Of a stretch of DNA of 64,000 nt, positions 51,801 to 60,267 are shown one piece after another (positions within the stretch are counted from its first letter, which is position 1; the number at the start of each line of letters is the position of its first letter). The stretch spans positions 12,901,861-12,965,860 of the forward strand of contig CANTUZ010000005.1 of the NCBI GenBank assembly GCA_947846985.1, in the 5' to 3' direction. A model generated the notes under the pieces. That model ran no database searches. It saw nothing but the letters and a program-made list of their open reading frames with translations, and was not told the DNA's origin. The position numbers were made by a program, and so were the translations under genes. This DNA is from Fratercula arctica (lineage: Eukaryota > Chordata > Aves > Charadriiformes > Alcidae).

Positions 51801-54800
51801 CCCTCCATGCAGGGACGTGACCAGGACGGAGAGGGTGGCACGGGTCCCCTGCTGTGACAGAGCCAGGGCTCTGCTGTGCCATCTGCACTGATGCTCACAT
51901 TCAGACGGGTCACCAGAACAGGCCATAAAACTGTGCTTTGAGGTGGTTTCACACACAACTCTGAATGGCTGGAGTTAACACAGTCACATGACAGCAAGGA
52001 GATTTTAGCATGCCCTCTCAAGCAGCCAACATATAACTTTTACTAGATTTCTGTAAAAGTCAGTAACTAATTCCTTTAAAAATCTTTAAAGTATACTTCA
52101 CTGATTTTCACTCTCCAAAATCCTTAGGTTAAAAAACTAATCCAAGGCTTTTGAGCATCAACTACCATAAATCCTCAGCATGCAGTTAAAGGCAGGAAGC
52201 AGCTTACTTCCTACTCCAGACAAGTTTTATAGGAAAAAAAGAAAAAAAAAAAAAAAAAAACCAAAAAACAACAACCCAAAAAAGCCCTTCACAGCATGCA
52301 AGAACAGTAGTACCACGAAGTTGTTTCAAAACAAACCTCCTAAAACCTGGATTTGAGGAGCTGAAATGAGCTCTGGCATCAATGCAGGAGTAACTTTTTC
52401 CCCCACATTGAAAACACAACCTGCCACTCAGCTCAGTCCCTCCGCGCAGCAGCACCTCTGAACTACGGTCCTGTACTTCAGCTGAAAGGAAAGCTAAAAT
52501 AACTGAGGCTTAGTGAGGTAGGCAATATACCTGCCAAAATGCTAGACAATATTGAAAAAGAAAAAAAACCCCAAACATTAAAACTTAATGAACTTTAACT
52601 TTAAAATGTATTGTTCCAAGATTGCACAACCTATTACGCTGCTTGAGGCATGCAGCTCTCAAATTCCTTTGGTTAATTATCTCAAAGTACCAGGACTTCA
52701 CTTGCAGACAAAGGGACACACACAAAAAAATCATACCTGACCAGATTTTTTCACTTTTTTGCTCAAGTCACACGAACACAATGTGTATCAAACTAATGGT
52801 CTGGAAAAGAAGCAATGCAAAACTCTGTGCTAGCACACGTTCTCATGTAAGGCACTAAAAATAAGTCAACATCTCTTTTCCTTTAACGTCACCTGTACAC
52901 ATTTTACCTTATTTTATTACAACAGATTTAAACATTTAAGTCTGCTAACCCCCCATCTACAAGTCACTAACATGACCGCAAATATCCTATAATCTCATTA
53001 AAGTACATAAAATATCTCATTATTTTAAAATACATTAACTCTTCTTAACTGAAAAAGGGCCTCTGCATATGACAATTTAATTTCTAAAATAAAAAAAAAA
53101 AAAAATCAAGCTTCGTCTTGCATTCACATAAGTACATGGCTAGCCAAAGTATGCAGAAAAATTTTATCTAACATATCTGTCCAATAGCAACAGTGAGTGT
53201 TGCGGTGGGGTATAAATATGCAACAGTGTGAGGTAAATATAAAGAAATAAATTGAATCGGTGTGGAAGCAAATAAGAGACCATTCATTATGTGCTCAAAT
53301 GAGGAACCTCTGAGAGCAAACGACATTTCCCCTCCTCCACAAAGAGACATGTCAACTCATCAAATAACTGACAAATTAAGCCCACTGGCTCAAACATAAT
53401 CTACTCTTGTGGTTAAAGAGTGTCAAAAAGCAAACGTGCAGCAACGTTTGCTGCTATTGTGACTGGACCTTACTTTTGGATATGGACATAAAAACACAGG
53501 GGGGTTGCTAACGCTCCAGTATGGAGCAACTGGCTCTGGAGTATGAAAACCAGCTTCCACCTCAAACCCAGAGAAACTTTTCAGCCAGAATTTTGCCAAG
53601 AGAAAGCAAAAAATAATACAAAGAACAGAGGCTCTTTAACATGAGCTATGCAGCCGATTTGGTACCTTCTTTCAGAGGGCACTTTCTTTTCCCGTGTTTC
53701 AACACCTATTTGTTTTTCTTTTCTGGGTATTCCTGGCACTATCCTCCGTGGGGAATGAAGTATCATAGATGTTTCACGTATTTTTCTGATATAGAAGTGG
53801 GTCTCTTAGAAGATGAAAATAAAGTCAAGGAGGCCTTCATGCCCGGCAGAGCACAGCAGACAAGGCTATTCTGGTTCATACTATTCAAATAAGGTTTGTG
53901 ATATTAACAGAGCAGATATAAAAAGTCTATTTGATGTCAAAAAGAGCTAAAAATCCACAAAATTGAGTGACCACAATGACCTGCTCTGAAACCATGGCAA
54001 CGGGAATAGGAAATTCCTAAAAAAATAAGCCCATAAACATAAATAATCCAATCCTGAAGTTAGCCATTACTCCAACTGGAACCCCAACAGAATACCTAGT
54101 GGTAGCTGATAGGATGAAGGTATAGCCTCTAGTTACCTTAGATAATTTTAATACTAAAAATCACACCTCTAGGATGAGATTTTATATGTAAATGTAAGAC
54201 CACCCTAGTATAATGAGCCAGACAGTAATTAGGACACGTGCAAATGAGTTTTTGTTATATAATTACAAGTGACTAATCAGCTATTTTAATGTGATTTTTT
54301 CCTCATTCCCTTTTTGTATAAAAGGCCCTATGTGCTTCCTAAGAGGTGTGCTGGCTGCCTTAGATGCCTAGCACCCGATCCTGCAGAACTGAAATAAAGA
54401 CAAATATCTCGACTCAGTGTGTTGATTGGCTTGTGCACACTGGGTGATGAACCCTTATTTTTAGGAACAACATATTAATATTGTACAAAATTCTGTGGAA
54501 GCATATGTTATTGGGCAAGAGACATGAAAGCAATCATATCCCCTTTCACAGTTATCATCAATTCCATTTTTTCATCCCACACCAAAACTGTGTTCATTAT
54601 CCAGTGTAAACCATTGTCTTCTTTCTTTTTTTTTTTTTAAGTTAGCATTAAATAGTATAATAAAGGTCAACTTAAAAAACACTGTTAACGTGTAAACTTG
54701 CAAATCCTAAGAACAACCTGCTGCATAAGCTGAAAACTTGTCTTATTTTTTGCATCAATCAAGGAAAAAAGTAGTGAAATGGGAAGAACTGATGCAAGCC

Positions 54801-57800
54801 ACTAAGTCACTAAAAATCTTTCTAACCATCACCATCAACTTGTAGAGGTCATGGGTCAATTAAAACCCCACATAAGCAGCTTTCATTCTAGTTGTATCAG
54901 TTTTGATTTTTTTTCTGAATGGCCAAGGTTCAATTCCTAGTATTTCATTCATCATACCAGTTCCTGATACTAGAATGAAGATCAAGAAAGCAAACACGGT
55001 CACAAAAAAACCTTTTTCTGCAGGAAATGCCCCCAGAAGAATCACCACTGGACAGATTCAGACTTTCCCCTCCTCAGTCTAAAAAGACATCGCCTCATTT
55101 TCAAATACACAGAAAGCCACACAAGGTTTGGACCTTCTTTGTCATAACTAGGAGAACTAAAAATGCCACATGTTAAGACAGTTGAAGGCTAGAGGACAAG
55201 TGAACAATGACTGTACAAATCTTCTTCCCTCAAGAAGCCAGGCTTAAAAAGCAAACACAGCAAATACGTTTGGTTTATTTAAAGCAAGTTATGTGAACAC
55301 TAGATTACAACACACAAGGAGTATACAGCATAAAGTACACAGTATAAAGCATTCACAAGGCTGCAGTCACATGTCCAGATATAAGAAAGGGGAAGTATTT
55401 GGAAACCTTTTTATAAAACAGAAAACGTCTGGTTAAACAATACCAAGGCACACAAATGAGTCTGTAACAACTAAGAAGTGAGCTCATGACAGACTAGAAA
55501 TATTTCTCCTCTTAAGCTACAGTTCTCTCCACCTTTCTTCCCTTCATCTTGTCCTTGTCGTGGAAGAGGTAATGCCTGTGAGAGCTGAAGGAAACACACA
55601 CTCGAATGTCTACATCTCAGACGATCTAGTGGAAAAGACCAGCTGCGGGGAGGGGAGGAAGCCCCCCCATGGTCCCTGCTTTCCAGGTGCATTAGCGGTA
55701 TAGCTCCTTGGTAGAGCTCTGCCCACTGCACCAGGAGGCAGTTCTGCTGTAGCAGAATTGTACTGGTTCTGAAAACTGTCCATCAGGACTAATTTTAACT
55801 AGAGCAAACAAAATACAGCATTGTTTTCCTCCAGTCCATCAGTATCTCTTTGAAATACCACATTTACCCAGTTCGCAGAAGTGTTTTACTTCATGCACAT
55901 CAAGGCTTCTCACTTGAAAGGGGAGGGAGTTTTCAGATTTGATACCATTACACATTTCCCTAAGACATGAGCACCTTTGCAAAATAGACATTCATGGAAC
56001 TTTGTTATTTTCCATCTCTTCTAACTGCTCTCAGATGCCCACCAGTAGCCAGCAGAAGCAACACTGGAGCCCAAGGCCATTACCACTGAGCCCAGTGCCC
56101 TACACGGCCACCAGCTCCTGTCTCTCTGTGACCTGACTTCTCCCCATAACACAGAGGGATCCTCTCAAGCTTGAAGTCACATCCCAGAACTGCCCACCCC
56201 AGCCCAGGCCCTTCCCCATGCTGGATTTTATTAACCTTATTCTCCTCGAGTGCAGGACTGCCATCTCTCCTTCCACGGAAAGTGAGGAGTGCGGGCCAGA
56301 CACTGCCTCTGGCTTTCAGTCTGGCTTCTGCCAAATGAGCAGCTTCTGACCTTTTTGTCACCTCTCCACTGTTTTCAAATTCCCTCTTCGTAACTGCTTT
56401 CCTTACTTTGCTCTTTCTAAAGCTTTCCTCAGCCTGCACCTCCACATTTCCAAAGTACCCTGTTTTCCTTTCCCTGGTTGAGCTGCAGCTGTTCCCAATT
56501 TGATGCCCATTCAACACCTGGGCAGGGAATCAAGTCTTAAGACTCTGCAGATGGGGTAATAGCCCCACCACAATTAGCAGTCTAATATGGAAGGCCTAGC
56601 ACAGCAGCACTAGTGCAAAAGTACGCAACAGGGGCAAGAAGGAAGGACAGCAGCCTCAATCTTTACTCAGCACAGTGCAAAGAAGGTGAAACTGCACTCA
56701 AGCAAGTAAGTTTTCCAGGTATGAAATTGTTCAAATGAGTGCAGAAACCACAGAAATCAGACTCCCAAGCAGGTCCCAAAGAGCAGCTCCTCCAAGGAGC
56801 AGGAGGAAGAGAAGACATCCTCCTAGCCACATGAAGTTGTATCAACAACACTGGGACCTAAGTCCTATCTTTTATAATCTTCCCATCCACAAGATGGCAT
56901 GCAAAAATCTTCAAGGGATCGCCCTTCCAACCTGAAAGGGTTGGCAAGTTTCCTAGTTACTTATAAAGGGGAAACAAAATCTCTGAAACCCAAAAGCCTA
57001 TGAGTTGGAAGGGAGGGAGGAGGGGAAAAAACTGGATCATGCACAAAGGACTGAATCCAAGCCAGAAACTACAGGTAAATTGTGTGTCGCAATATTCTCA
57101 GCCACAGATAAGAGCAACAGACAGGAGGGAAGGACAGCTTCCTCCCTGGTCACGAGAGGTTAATATTGGTCTCACCAAAACATAAACATCACAGAACGGC
57201 GATGCTTCCACCACCCTCTTCTCTTCTTCACTTTGCAAAAATCCCCTTACTTTATACATGATGTGCAAGCCATTTTGTAATTAAATGACAGGATGCAATA
57301 TGAAGTGGTGAAGACTAAATACATAATCAAACTTTATTAAGACCTCAAGAGGCGTAAGAAGTAAATGGAAAGAAAAATACCTTTACTAGGTACCAATATC
57401 AGTTTTGAACACTGTTGAAAGAGTTATTTTCAGGTAGAAATTCTTGGCACTAAGACAACAACTACAAGTTTGTACAAAAAATGCTTTACAAATCTGGAGT
57501 TTAGATTTAACATGAAAAAAACCCAGACATAAGAACTTAAAAGGCAGATATGAAAGGTCAAACAGAGAAAAACCAAAACTGACCGAAATTGAGACTTTGC
57601 ATCTTTACTTCTGGAATTTTGTGTAAAAGGGTAAATGAGTAAATGTGGGATTTTCCAGAAGCACAGAGAACCTGAGGAGGACAAGGCAAACAAACGGCAA
57701 TTCCTCCACCGACTGATTACATTACCTGTGTGGTCTAAGGCAAAAGGTTAGAGTGAATACAGGCATTGTATACGATAAGAACAGAGCAGCCTTTCTTTGT

Positions 57801-60267
57801 CAGGCTCTCTAAGCTTTCTTTAAACAGTATTGCACAATTTAAAACTTGCCGTAATCAAGGAGATGCAGACACAGATCCACGCTAAAAATTTTAAAACTAC
57901 TCCAAGTAGAAGAGCAATACAGGTTAACCCTGGACATGAAAGATGGGAAGGAAAGCAAACAGCAGCAGCTGTGAAATCTGGAAAACCTCTTTTGGGCTTG
58001 GACCGACTCTGCAGCCCGTCTCCCAACAAACGGACACATTGCCATCACCCGGCATCAGCAGCAGAAGGCAGCAGGAATCTGGGGGCTTGCTGGTGGAGGG
58101 GGAGCAGTGAGCAATGCCAACACCCCAGAGCTGGCAGGTCTGAAGCTTTTAACCCTGCCAACAAATAAGGAGATGTGAAGTACCTACCCTCAGGTAAGCC
58201 AGGCTGCACAGTGGGGAACACAATGACAAGCTAGAGTCATGGATTTGAGTCCCAGTTTTGACATTAATTAGTGGCTCTGACCTTCTACCAAAGCCAAATC
58301 AGGCACTATAAAGAAAGGAGCTGTCTTAGCTTTTATAACCCTGATCCCCCGTCTCCCAGAACTGACAGAAGAAACAGGAAAGCAAGCAAGAAGACTGTCC
58401 CATTTCTCAATGGGAATATAGCATGCCAGGCAGGGCCCTGTCATCACCAGTCTGGCAAAAACACAAACATTGTACAGAGTGGCCAATGGAATTCTGGGCT
58501 GCGTAGGGAAGAGTGTGGCCAGCAGGTCAAGGGAGGTCATTCTCCCCCTGTACTCTGCACTGGTGAGGCCACAACTGGAATACTGTGTCCAGTTCTGGGC
58601 TCCCCAGTTCAAGAGAGACAGGGAACCACTGGAGAGAGTCCAGCGCAGGGCAACAAAGATGACTGAGGGATTGGAGCGTCTCCCTTATGAGGAAAGGCTG
58701 AGAGAGCTGGGACTCTTTAGCCTGGAGAAGAGAAGGCTGAGGGGAGACCTTATTAATGTTTACAAGTGTCTAAACGGTGGGTTTAAGGAGAATGGAGCCA
58801 GACTCTTTTCAGTGGTTCCCAGTAACAGGACGAGGGGTAACAGGCACAAGCTGGAAGGTAGGAAGTTCCGATCAAATATGAGAAAAAACTTCTTTACGGT
58901 GAGGGCTACAGAGCACTGGAACAGGCTGCCCACGGAGGTTGTGGAGTCCCCTTCTCTGGAGACTTTCAAGACCCGCCTGGATGCAGTCCTGAGTAAAGTG
59001 CTCAAGGCAATCCTGCTTTAGCAGGGGAGTTGGACTAGATGATCTCTAGAGGTCCCTTCCGACTCTGAAAATTCCGTGATTCCATGAAAGTCTCCTGCTA
59101 AAACGTGAGTGAAAAGGCAAAACCAAGCAGCTCATTTTGATAGGGAAGGGGAGTTATCTGACTGTATGGTTTGGCACAACAGCTTGGAGTCCAACAGTTA
59201 TGTCGTAGTGGCATGTAAATCAGACTGTTTTGATCACTGACTGTTCAACAATTTGCAAATATTAATTAATCAGTACTCCAGTGCTGGGATTCCTATATAC
59301 AGTTTTGCAAGAGATTATCCCTACGGTTCTGATCTTTCTGCTTCTTCCCTCGCCTTTCCTCAAGGGGAAAATTGCAGAGATACTGAAATCTTGCTTTAGG
59401 GTTAAAATACCTATTTGAGTGTTGCCCATACTTGTTAATGAACTTAAAGTAATCTTAAAGAGATCTCTCTGGTATTATTCCTTCAACCATTTCAAGCAAG
59501 AGTGTTCAGGTGATGGCTGCTTTTCATCAGAAACAGACATCATCAGAAAAGTTCATACTTCTCCTTTTCATCAGGAGGGTGACATGACATTGAAGACTCA
59601 TCTTGCAAGTCACAGTAACACAAAGAGGAGTGGAGATTTTTTTTTTCAGAATCTACTAACTGTGCAAAATTTAAGCACATATAAGTAAGCGCAGTGATTA
59701 AAGATCACATACATGCACTACTCAAGAGTGAAGCAAGAACCTCAACAGCTCCGAGTGCTGGTATGGGAGCTAATGTCCCCAACACCGGTCAGTCCACACA
59801 CAAAGCAAAATAAGCTATTTACTGGGGGGTAGGCAGCATGTCCCATTTAGTCTAGGCTGTTTAAATGACAAACACACAGAGCCATCAATATCTAAAGTAT
59901 CCTGTGGGAATCCCTGCATATGCACCCAGGAAAACACAAAGAAAAGCACCCGAAGCCTTACATTATTAAAAGAGGGGAATAAAAGTTTTATATTAAACAA
60001 TTATTTTCTCTTAAATCTCTAGAGAGTAGCAAACATAGTTCAACTGGACATTAAGCAAACTGGAGTTAAACAGCTTAAGTTTTTGCTTCTTACCTCCTCT
60101 GGTACAATGATTAAAGGGTATTTGTCCTCTGATAAGAAGTTAAAAATAACCCACACTTTAAATGCATCTTCATCACTAATCAGCAAAGGACTTTTAGAGA
60201 GGTTCTTTTTAGCACAGAGAGTCCAGCACATCCTGTTGAATTCAACTTTGTCAAAGTTTCCTTGAAC
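34597..60267 (-). CDS. SWAP70: SWAP70 (switch-associated protein 70), partial, coding exons 3-12 of 12
   Basis: Ten exons on the minus strand join in frame, with all introns GT-AG, to give 506 residues plus TAA. This matches human SWAP70 from about residue 81 to its end (585 aa by recollection). Exon spans: 60094-60267, 49030-49257, 45444-45590, 45167-45275, 43672-43853, 39805-39912, 38091-38257, 37103-37301, 35442-35538 and 34597-34706 (1,521 nt). Known role of the family: SWAP70 and DEF6 are PIP3-binding, Rac-interacting proteins that bundle or bind F-actin. They act in B-cell switching and migration, mast cells and membrane ruffling. Visible domains are the post-EF-hand region (exons 3-4), a PH domain (exons 5-7), a K/E/Q-rich coiled coil (exons 7-10) and a C-terminal actin-binding tail (exons 11-12). 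DEF6, the only close paralogue, is excluded by the C-terminus ([15 protein letters not shown]). Exons 1-2 and the promoter are outside the window. No frameshift or premature stop was seen. Confidence 0.97.
34707..35441 (-). other. SWAP70 intron 11
   Basis: A 0.73-kb intron with donor GTAAGT and acceptor TCTTCCAG. It holds an A/AAAT-rich tract at 35,208-35,246. Confidence 0.85.
35442..35538 (-). CDS. SWAP70: SWAP70 exon 11 (32 codons + 1 nt)
   Basis: The acceptor is CTCTTTTTTCAG. The exon reads [16 protein letters not shown] then [16 protein letters not shown] and a final G, ending at the strong donor GTAAGT (phase 1). It corresponds to human residues 519-551. The motif [20 protein letters not shown] is identical to human. 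It links the coiled coil to the C-terminal F-actin-binding tail. Confidence 0.97.
35539..37102 (-). other. SWAP70 intron 10
   Basis: A 1.6-kb intron with donor GTGAGC and acceptor TTTTTTCAG. No internal feature was recognised apart from a G/T-rich stretch at 36,055-36,120. Confidence 0.85.
37103..37301 (-). CDS. SWAP70: SWAP70 exon 10: coiled coil
   Basis: The acceptor is CCCCGTTGCAG and the split arginine codon (AG plus A) is followed by [15 protein letters not shown]. It ends [10 protein letters not shown] at donor GTGAGC. It is 199 nt long and corresponds to human residues 452-518. It includes the Q-rich stretch [20 protein letters not shown]. The tyrosine in EQYE aligns with human Y517, a site reported to be phosphorylated by Syk and to control F-actin binding. 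Confidence 0.96.
37302..38090 (-). other. SWAP70 intron 9
   Basis: A 0.8-kb intron with donor GTATGG and acceptor TTGCAG. It is AT-rich with no recognisable element. Confidence 0.85.
38091..38257 (-). CDS. SWAP70: SWAP70 exon 9: coiled coil (55 codons + 2 nt)
   Basis: The acceptor is TATGCTGCTAG and the exon starts [20 protein letters not shown]. It ends VRKLQA plus AG at donor GTATGG (phase 2). It corresponds to human residues 397-451. The human isoleucine at the first codon is a valine (GTA) here, so the exon begins with GTAAGA, which itself resembles a splice donor. The rest ([19 protein letters not shown]) is typical SWAP70 coiled coil. Skipping this exon would shift the frame. Confidence 0.96.
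38258..39804 (-). other. SWAP70 intron 8
   Basis: A 1.5-kb intron. Its 3' splice site TAG is followed at once by GTAAGA, the first bases of exon 9. Nothing else was recognised. Confidence 0.85.
39805..39912 (-). CDS. SWAP70: SWAP70 exon 8: coiled coil (36 codons)
   Basis: The acceptor is CTTCTCTTGCAG. The exon opens [18 protein letters not shown] and ends [11 protein letters not shown] at donor GTGAGT, phase 0 at both ends. It corresponds to human residues 361-396 in the coiled-coil or DH-like part that contacts Rac in mammals. The human KLEEAASRAAE is [11 protein letters not shown] here, giving a run of four alanines. Intron 7 to its right (39913-43671) contains no recognised gene. Confidence 0.96.
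39913..43671 (-). other. SWAP70 intron 7
   Basis: A 3.8-kb intron between exons 7 and 8. I see no exon, named repeat or RNA gene in it, only short A/T-rich tracts (for example around 42,270-42,340). Confidence 0.8.
43672..43853 (-). CDS. SWAP70: SWAP70 exon 7: end of PH domain and start of coiled coil
   Basis: The acceptor is CTCCTTTCCAG. The split alanine codon (G plus CC) starts [20 protein letters not shown], which finishes the PH helix. After the [10 protein letters not shown] hinge the sequence becomes charged heptads ([17 protein letters not shown]) and ends ELETVRK at donor GTGGGA. It is 182 nt long and corresponds to human residues 300-360. Human IHSTIHLLKLGS is [12 protein letters not shown] here. 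The donor GTGGGA is non-optimal at +3. Confidence 0.96.
43854..45166 (-). other. SWAP70 intron 6
   Basis: A 1.3-kb intron. Around 44,705-44,770 the plus strand resembles the 3' part of an ancient amniote interspersed repeat (pattern GGAAcAGAA...CCCAGCC...CTCA...CCACACCACCTC). Nothing else was recognised. Confidence 0.7.
44705..44770 (+). repeat. Possible ancient amniote interspersed repeat
   Basis: The pattern GGGAACAGAAGAGGAAGCCC ... TTCCCAGCC ... CACCGAACCACACCACCTC resembles a common amniote repeat (GGAATAGAACCCAGGAGTCC ... CTCCCAGCC ... CCACTAGACCACACT). I cannot name the family. Confidence 0.3.
45167..45275 (-). CDS. SWAP70: SWAP70 exon 6: middle of PH domain
   Basis: The acceptor is CATTCTAG and the exon encodes [20 protein letters not shown] then [16 protein letters not shown]. 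It has 36 codons plus one base and ends at donor GTGAGG (phase 1). It covers human residues 264-299, the later beta strands and the start of the C-terminal helix of the PH domain. The helix tryptophan that nearly all PH domains share is in QEWIQ. The human S at the first position is A here, and human CFDKT is CLDKS. Confidence 0.96.
45444..45590 (-). CDS. SWAP70: SWAP70 exon 5: start of PH domain (49 codons)
   Basis: The acceptor is GATTTTTACAG. The exon runs from [13 protein letters not shown] to ILDGNCCVE, ending at donor GTAAAA, in phase 0. It corresponds to human residues 215-263, the first strands of the PH domain, with the typical [15 protein letters not shown] signature. The basic pair reported to bind PIP3 in mammals (R223/R224) appears here as K-R, a conservative change. 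The donor GTAAAA is weaker at +5 than the others. Intron 5 to the next exon is only 168 bp. Confidence 0.97.
45811..45847 (+). repeat. (TTA)12 microsatellite
   Basis: Uninterrupted TTA triplets over 37 bp in SWAP70 intron 4. Confidence 0.95.
47878..47900 (+). repeat. Poly(A) tract, 23 A
   Basis: A homopolymer in SWAP70 intron 4, followed by G-rich sequence. No retroposed body precedes it. Confidence 0.9.
49030..49257 (-). CDS. SWAP70: SWAP70 exon 4 (76 codons)
   Basis: The acceptor is TTTCTTTACAG and the exon opens [13 protein letters not shown]. It closes [11 protein letters not shown] before the donor GTAAGA, in phase 0 at both ends. It corresponds to human residues 139-214, the linker between the EF-hand-like region and the PH domain. 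The motif [20 protein letters not shown] is unchanged from human. The middle ([10 protein letters not shown] against human KINFDDSKNG) is the most divergent stretch. Intron 3 to its right (49258-60093, about 10.8 kb) is the largest complete intron here and carries the CR1 and the LTR. Confidence 0.96.
52231..52275 (+). repeat. A-rich tract
   Basis: Runs of A with single G or C interruptions followed by CAACAACCC, in intron 3. No retrotransposon body was recognised beside it. Confidence 0.85.
54190..54472 (+). mobile_element. Probable solo LTR of an endogenous retrovirus (ERVL-like)
   Basis: A TATA box TATAAAAG (54,317-54,324) is followed about 70 bp later by AATAAA (54,393-54,398). A U5-like end comes next, CTCAGTGTGTTGATTGGC...GGGTGATGAACCC, finishing in ...AACAACA near 54,472. 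This order (TATA, poly(A) signal, short U5) is that of a retroviral LTR, and the U5 block resembles bird ERVL LTRs as I recall them. The 5' edge and a target-site duplication could not be fixed. No retroviral coding sequence adjoins it. It is antisense to SWAP70. Confidence 0.55.
58213..58285 (+). repeat. MIR-like ancient SINE fragment
   Basis: AGAGTCATGGATTTGAGTCC then CAGTTTTGACATTAATTAGT and GGCTCTGACCTT follows the MIR tRNA-related B-box region and the start of its core. It lies just upstream of the CR1 in intron 3. Confidence 0.4.
58440..59087 (+). mobile_element. CR1 non-LTR retrotransposon, 5'-truncated
   Basis: The plus strand encodes the C-terminal end of the CR1 reverse transcriptase without a break for about 183 codons (58,470-59,021). 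Hallmarks are [41 protein letters not shown], and [20 protein letters not shown]. It is followed by the conserved 3' UTR (GTTGGACTAGATGATCTCTA, then GGTCCCTTCC) and two copies of the terminal 8-bp repeat, ATTCCGTG and ATTCCATG (59,071-59,086). CR1 elements are usually truncated at the 5' end, as here; the left edge is approximate. The apparent start codon is TTG and not a real initiation site. It lies antisense in SWAP70 intron 3. Confidence 0.95.
60094..60267 (-). CDS. SWAP70: SWAP70 exon 3 (58 codons)
   Basis: The acceptor reads TTCATTTTAG and the exon begins GTTCAAGGAAAC, giving [14 protein letters not shown]. It ends LIIVPEE before the donor GTAAGA. Both ends are phase 0. It corresponds to human residues about 81-138, which follow the EF-hand-like N-terminus. 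Within the exon FNRMCWTLC and [17 protein letters not shown] are nearly identical to human. This is the most 5' coding exon in the window. I searched the minus strand between it and 64,000 for exon 2 (human residues up to 80) and did not find it. Confidence 0.95.

Larger units (their letters stand above)
49258..60093 (-). other. SWAP70 intron 3
   Basis: This 10.8-kb intron carries a CR1 (58,440-59,087), an LTR-like segment (to 54,472), a MIR-like fragment (about 58,213-58,285) and A-rich tracts at 49,639-49,654, 52,231-52,260 and 53,088-53,105. No internal exon was recognised. The remaining sequence is AT-rich and unremarkable. Confidence 0.85.

Noticed and set aside
58470..59021. 183-codon plus-strand frame as a host gene
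   Set aside because: It is the end of the CR1 reverse transcriptase and starts on TTG inside a truncated element, not a cellular gene.
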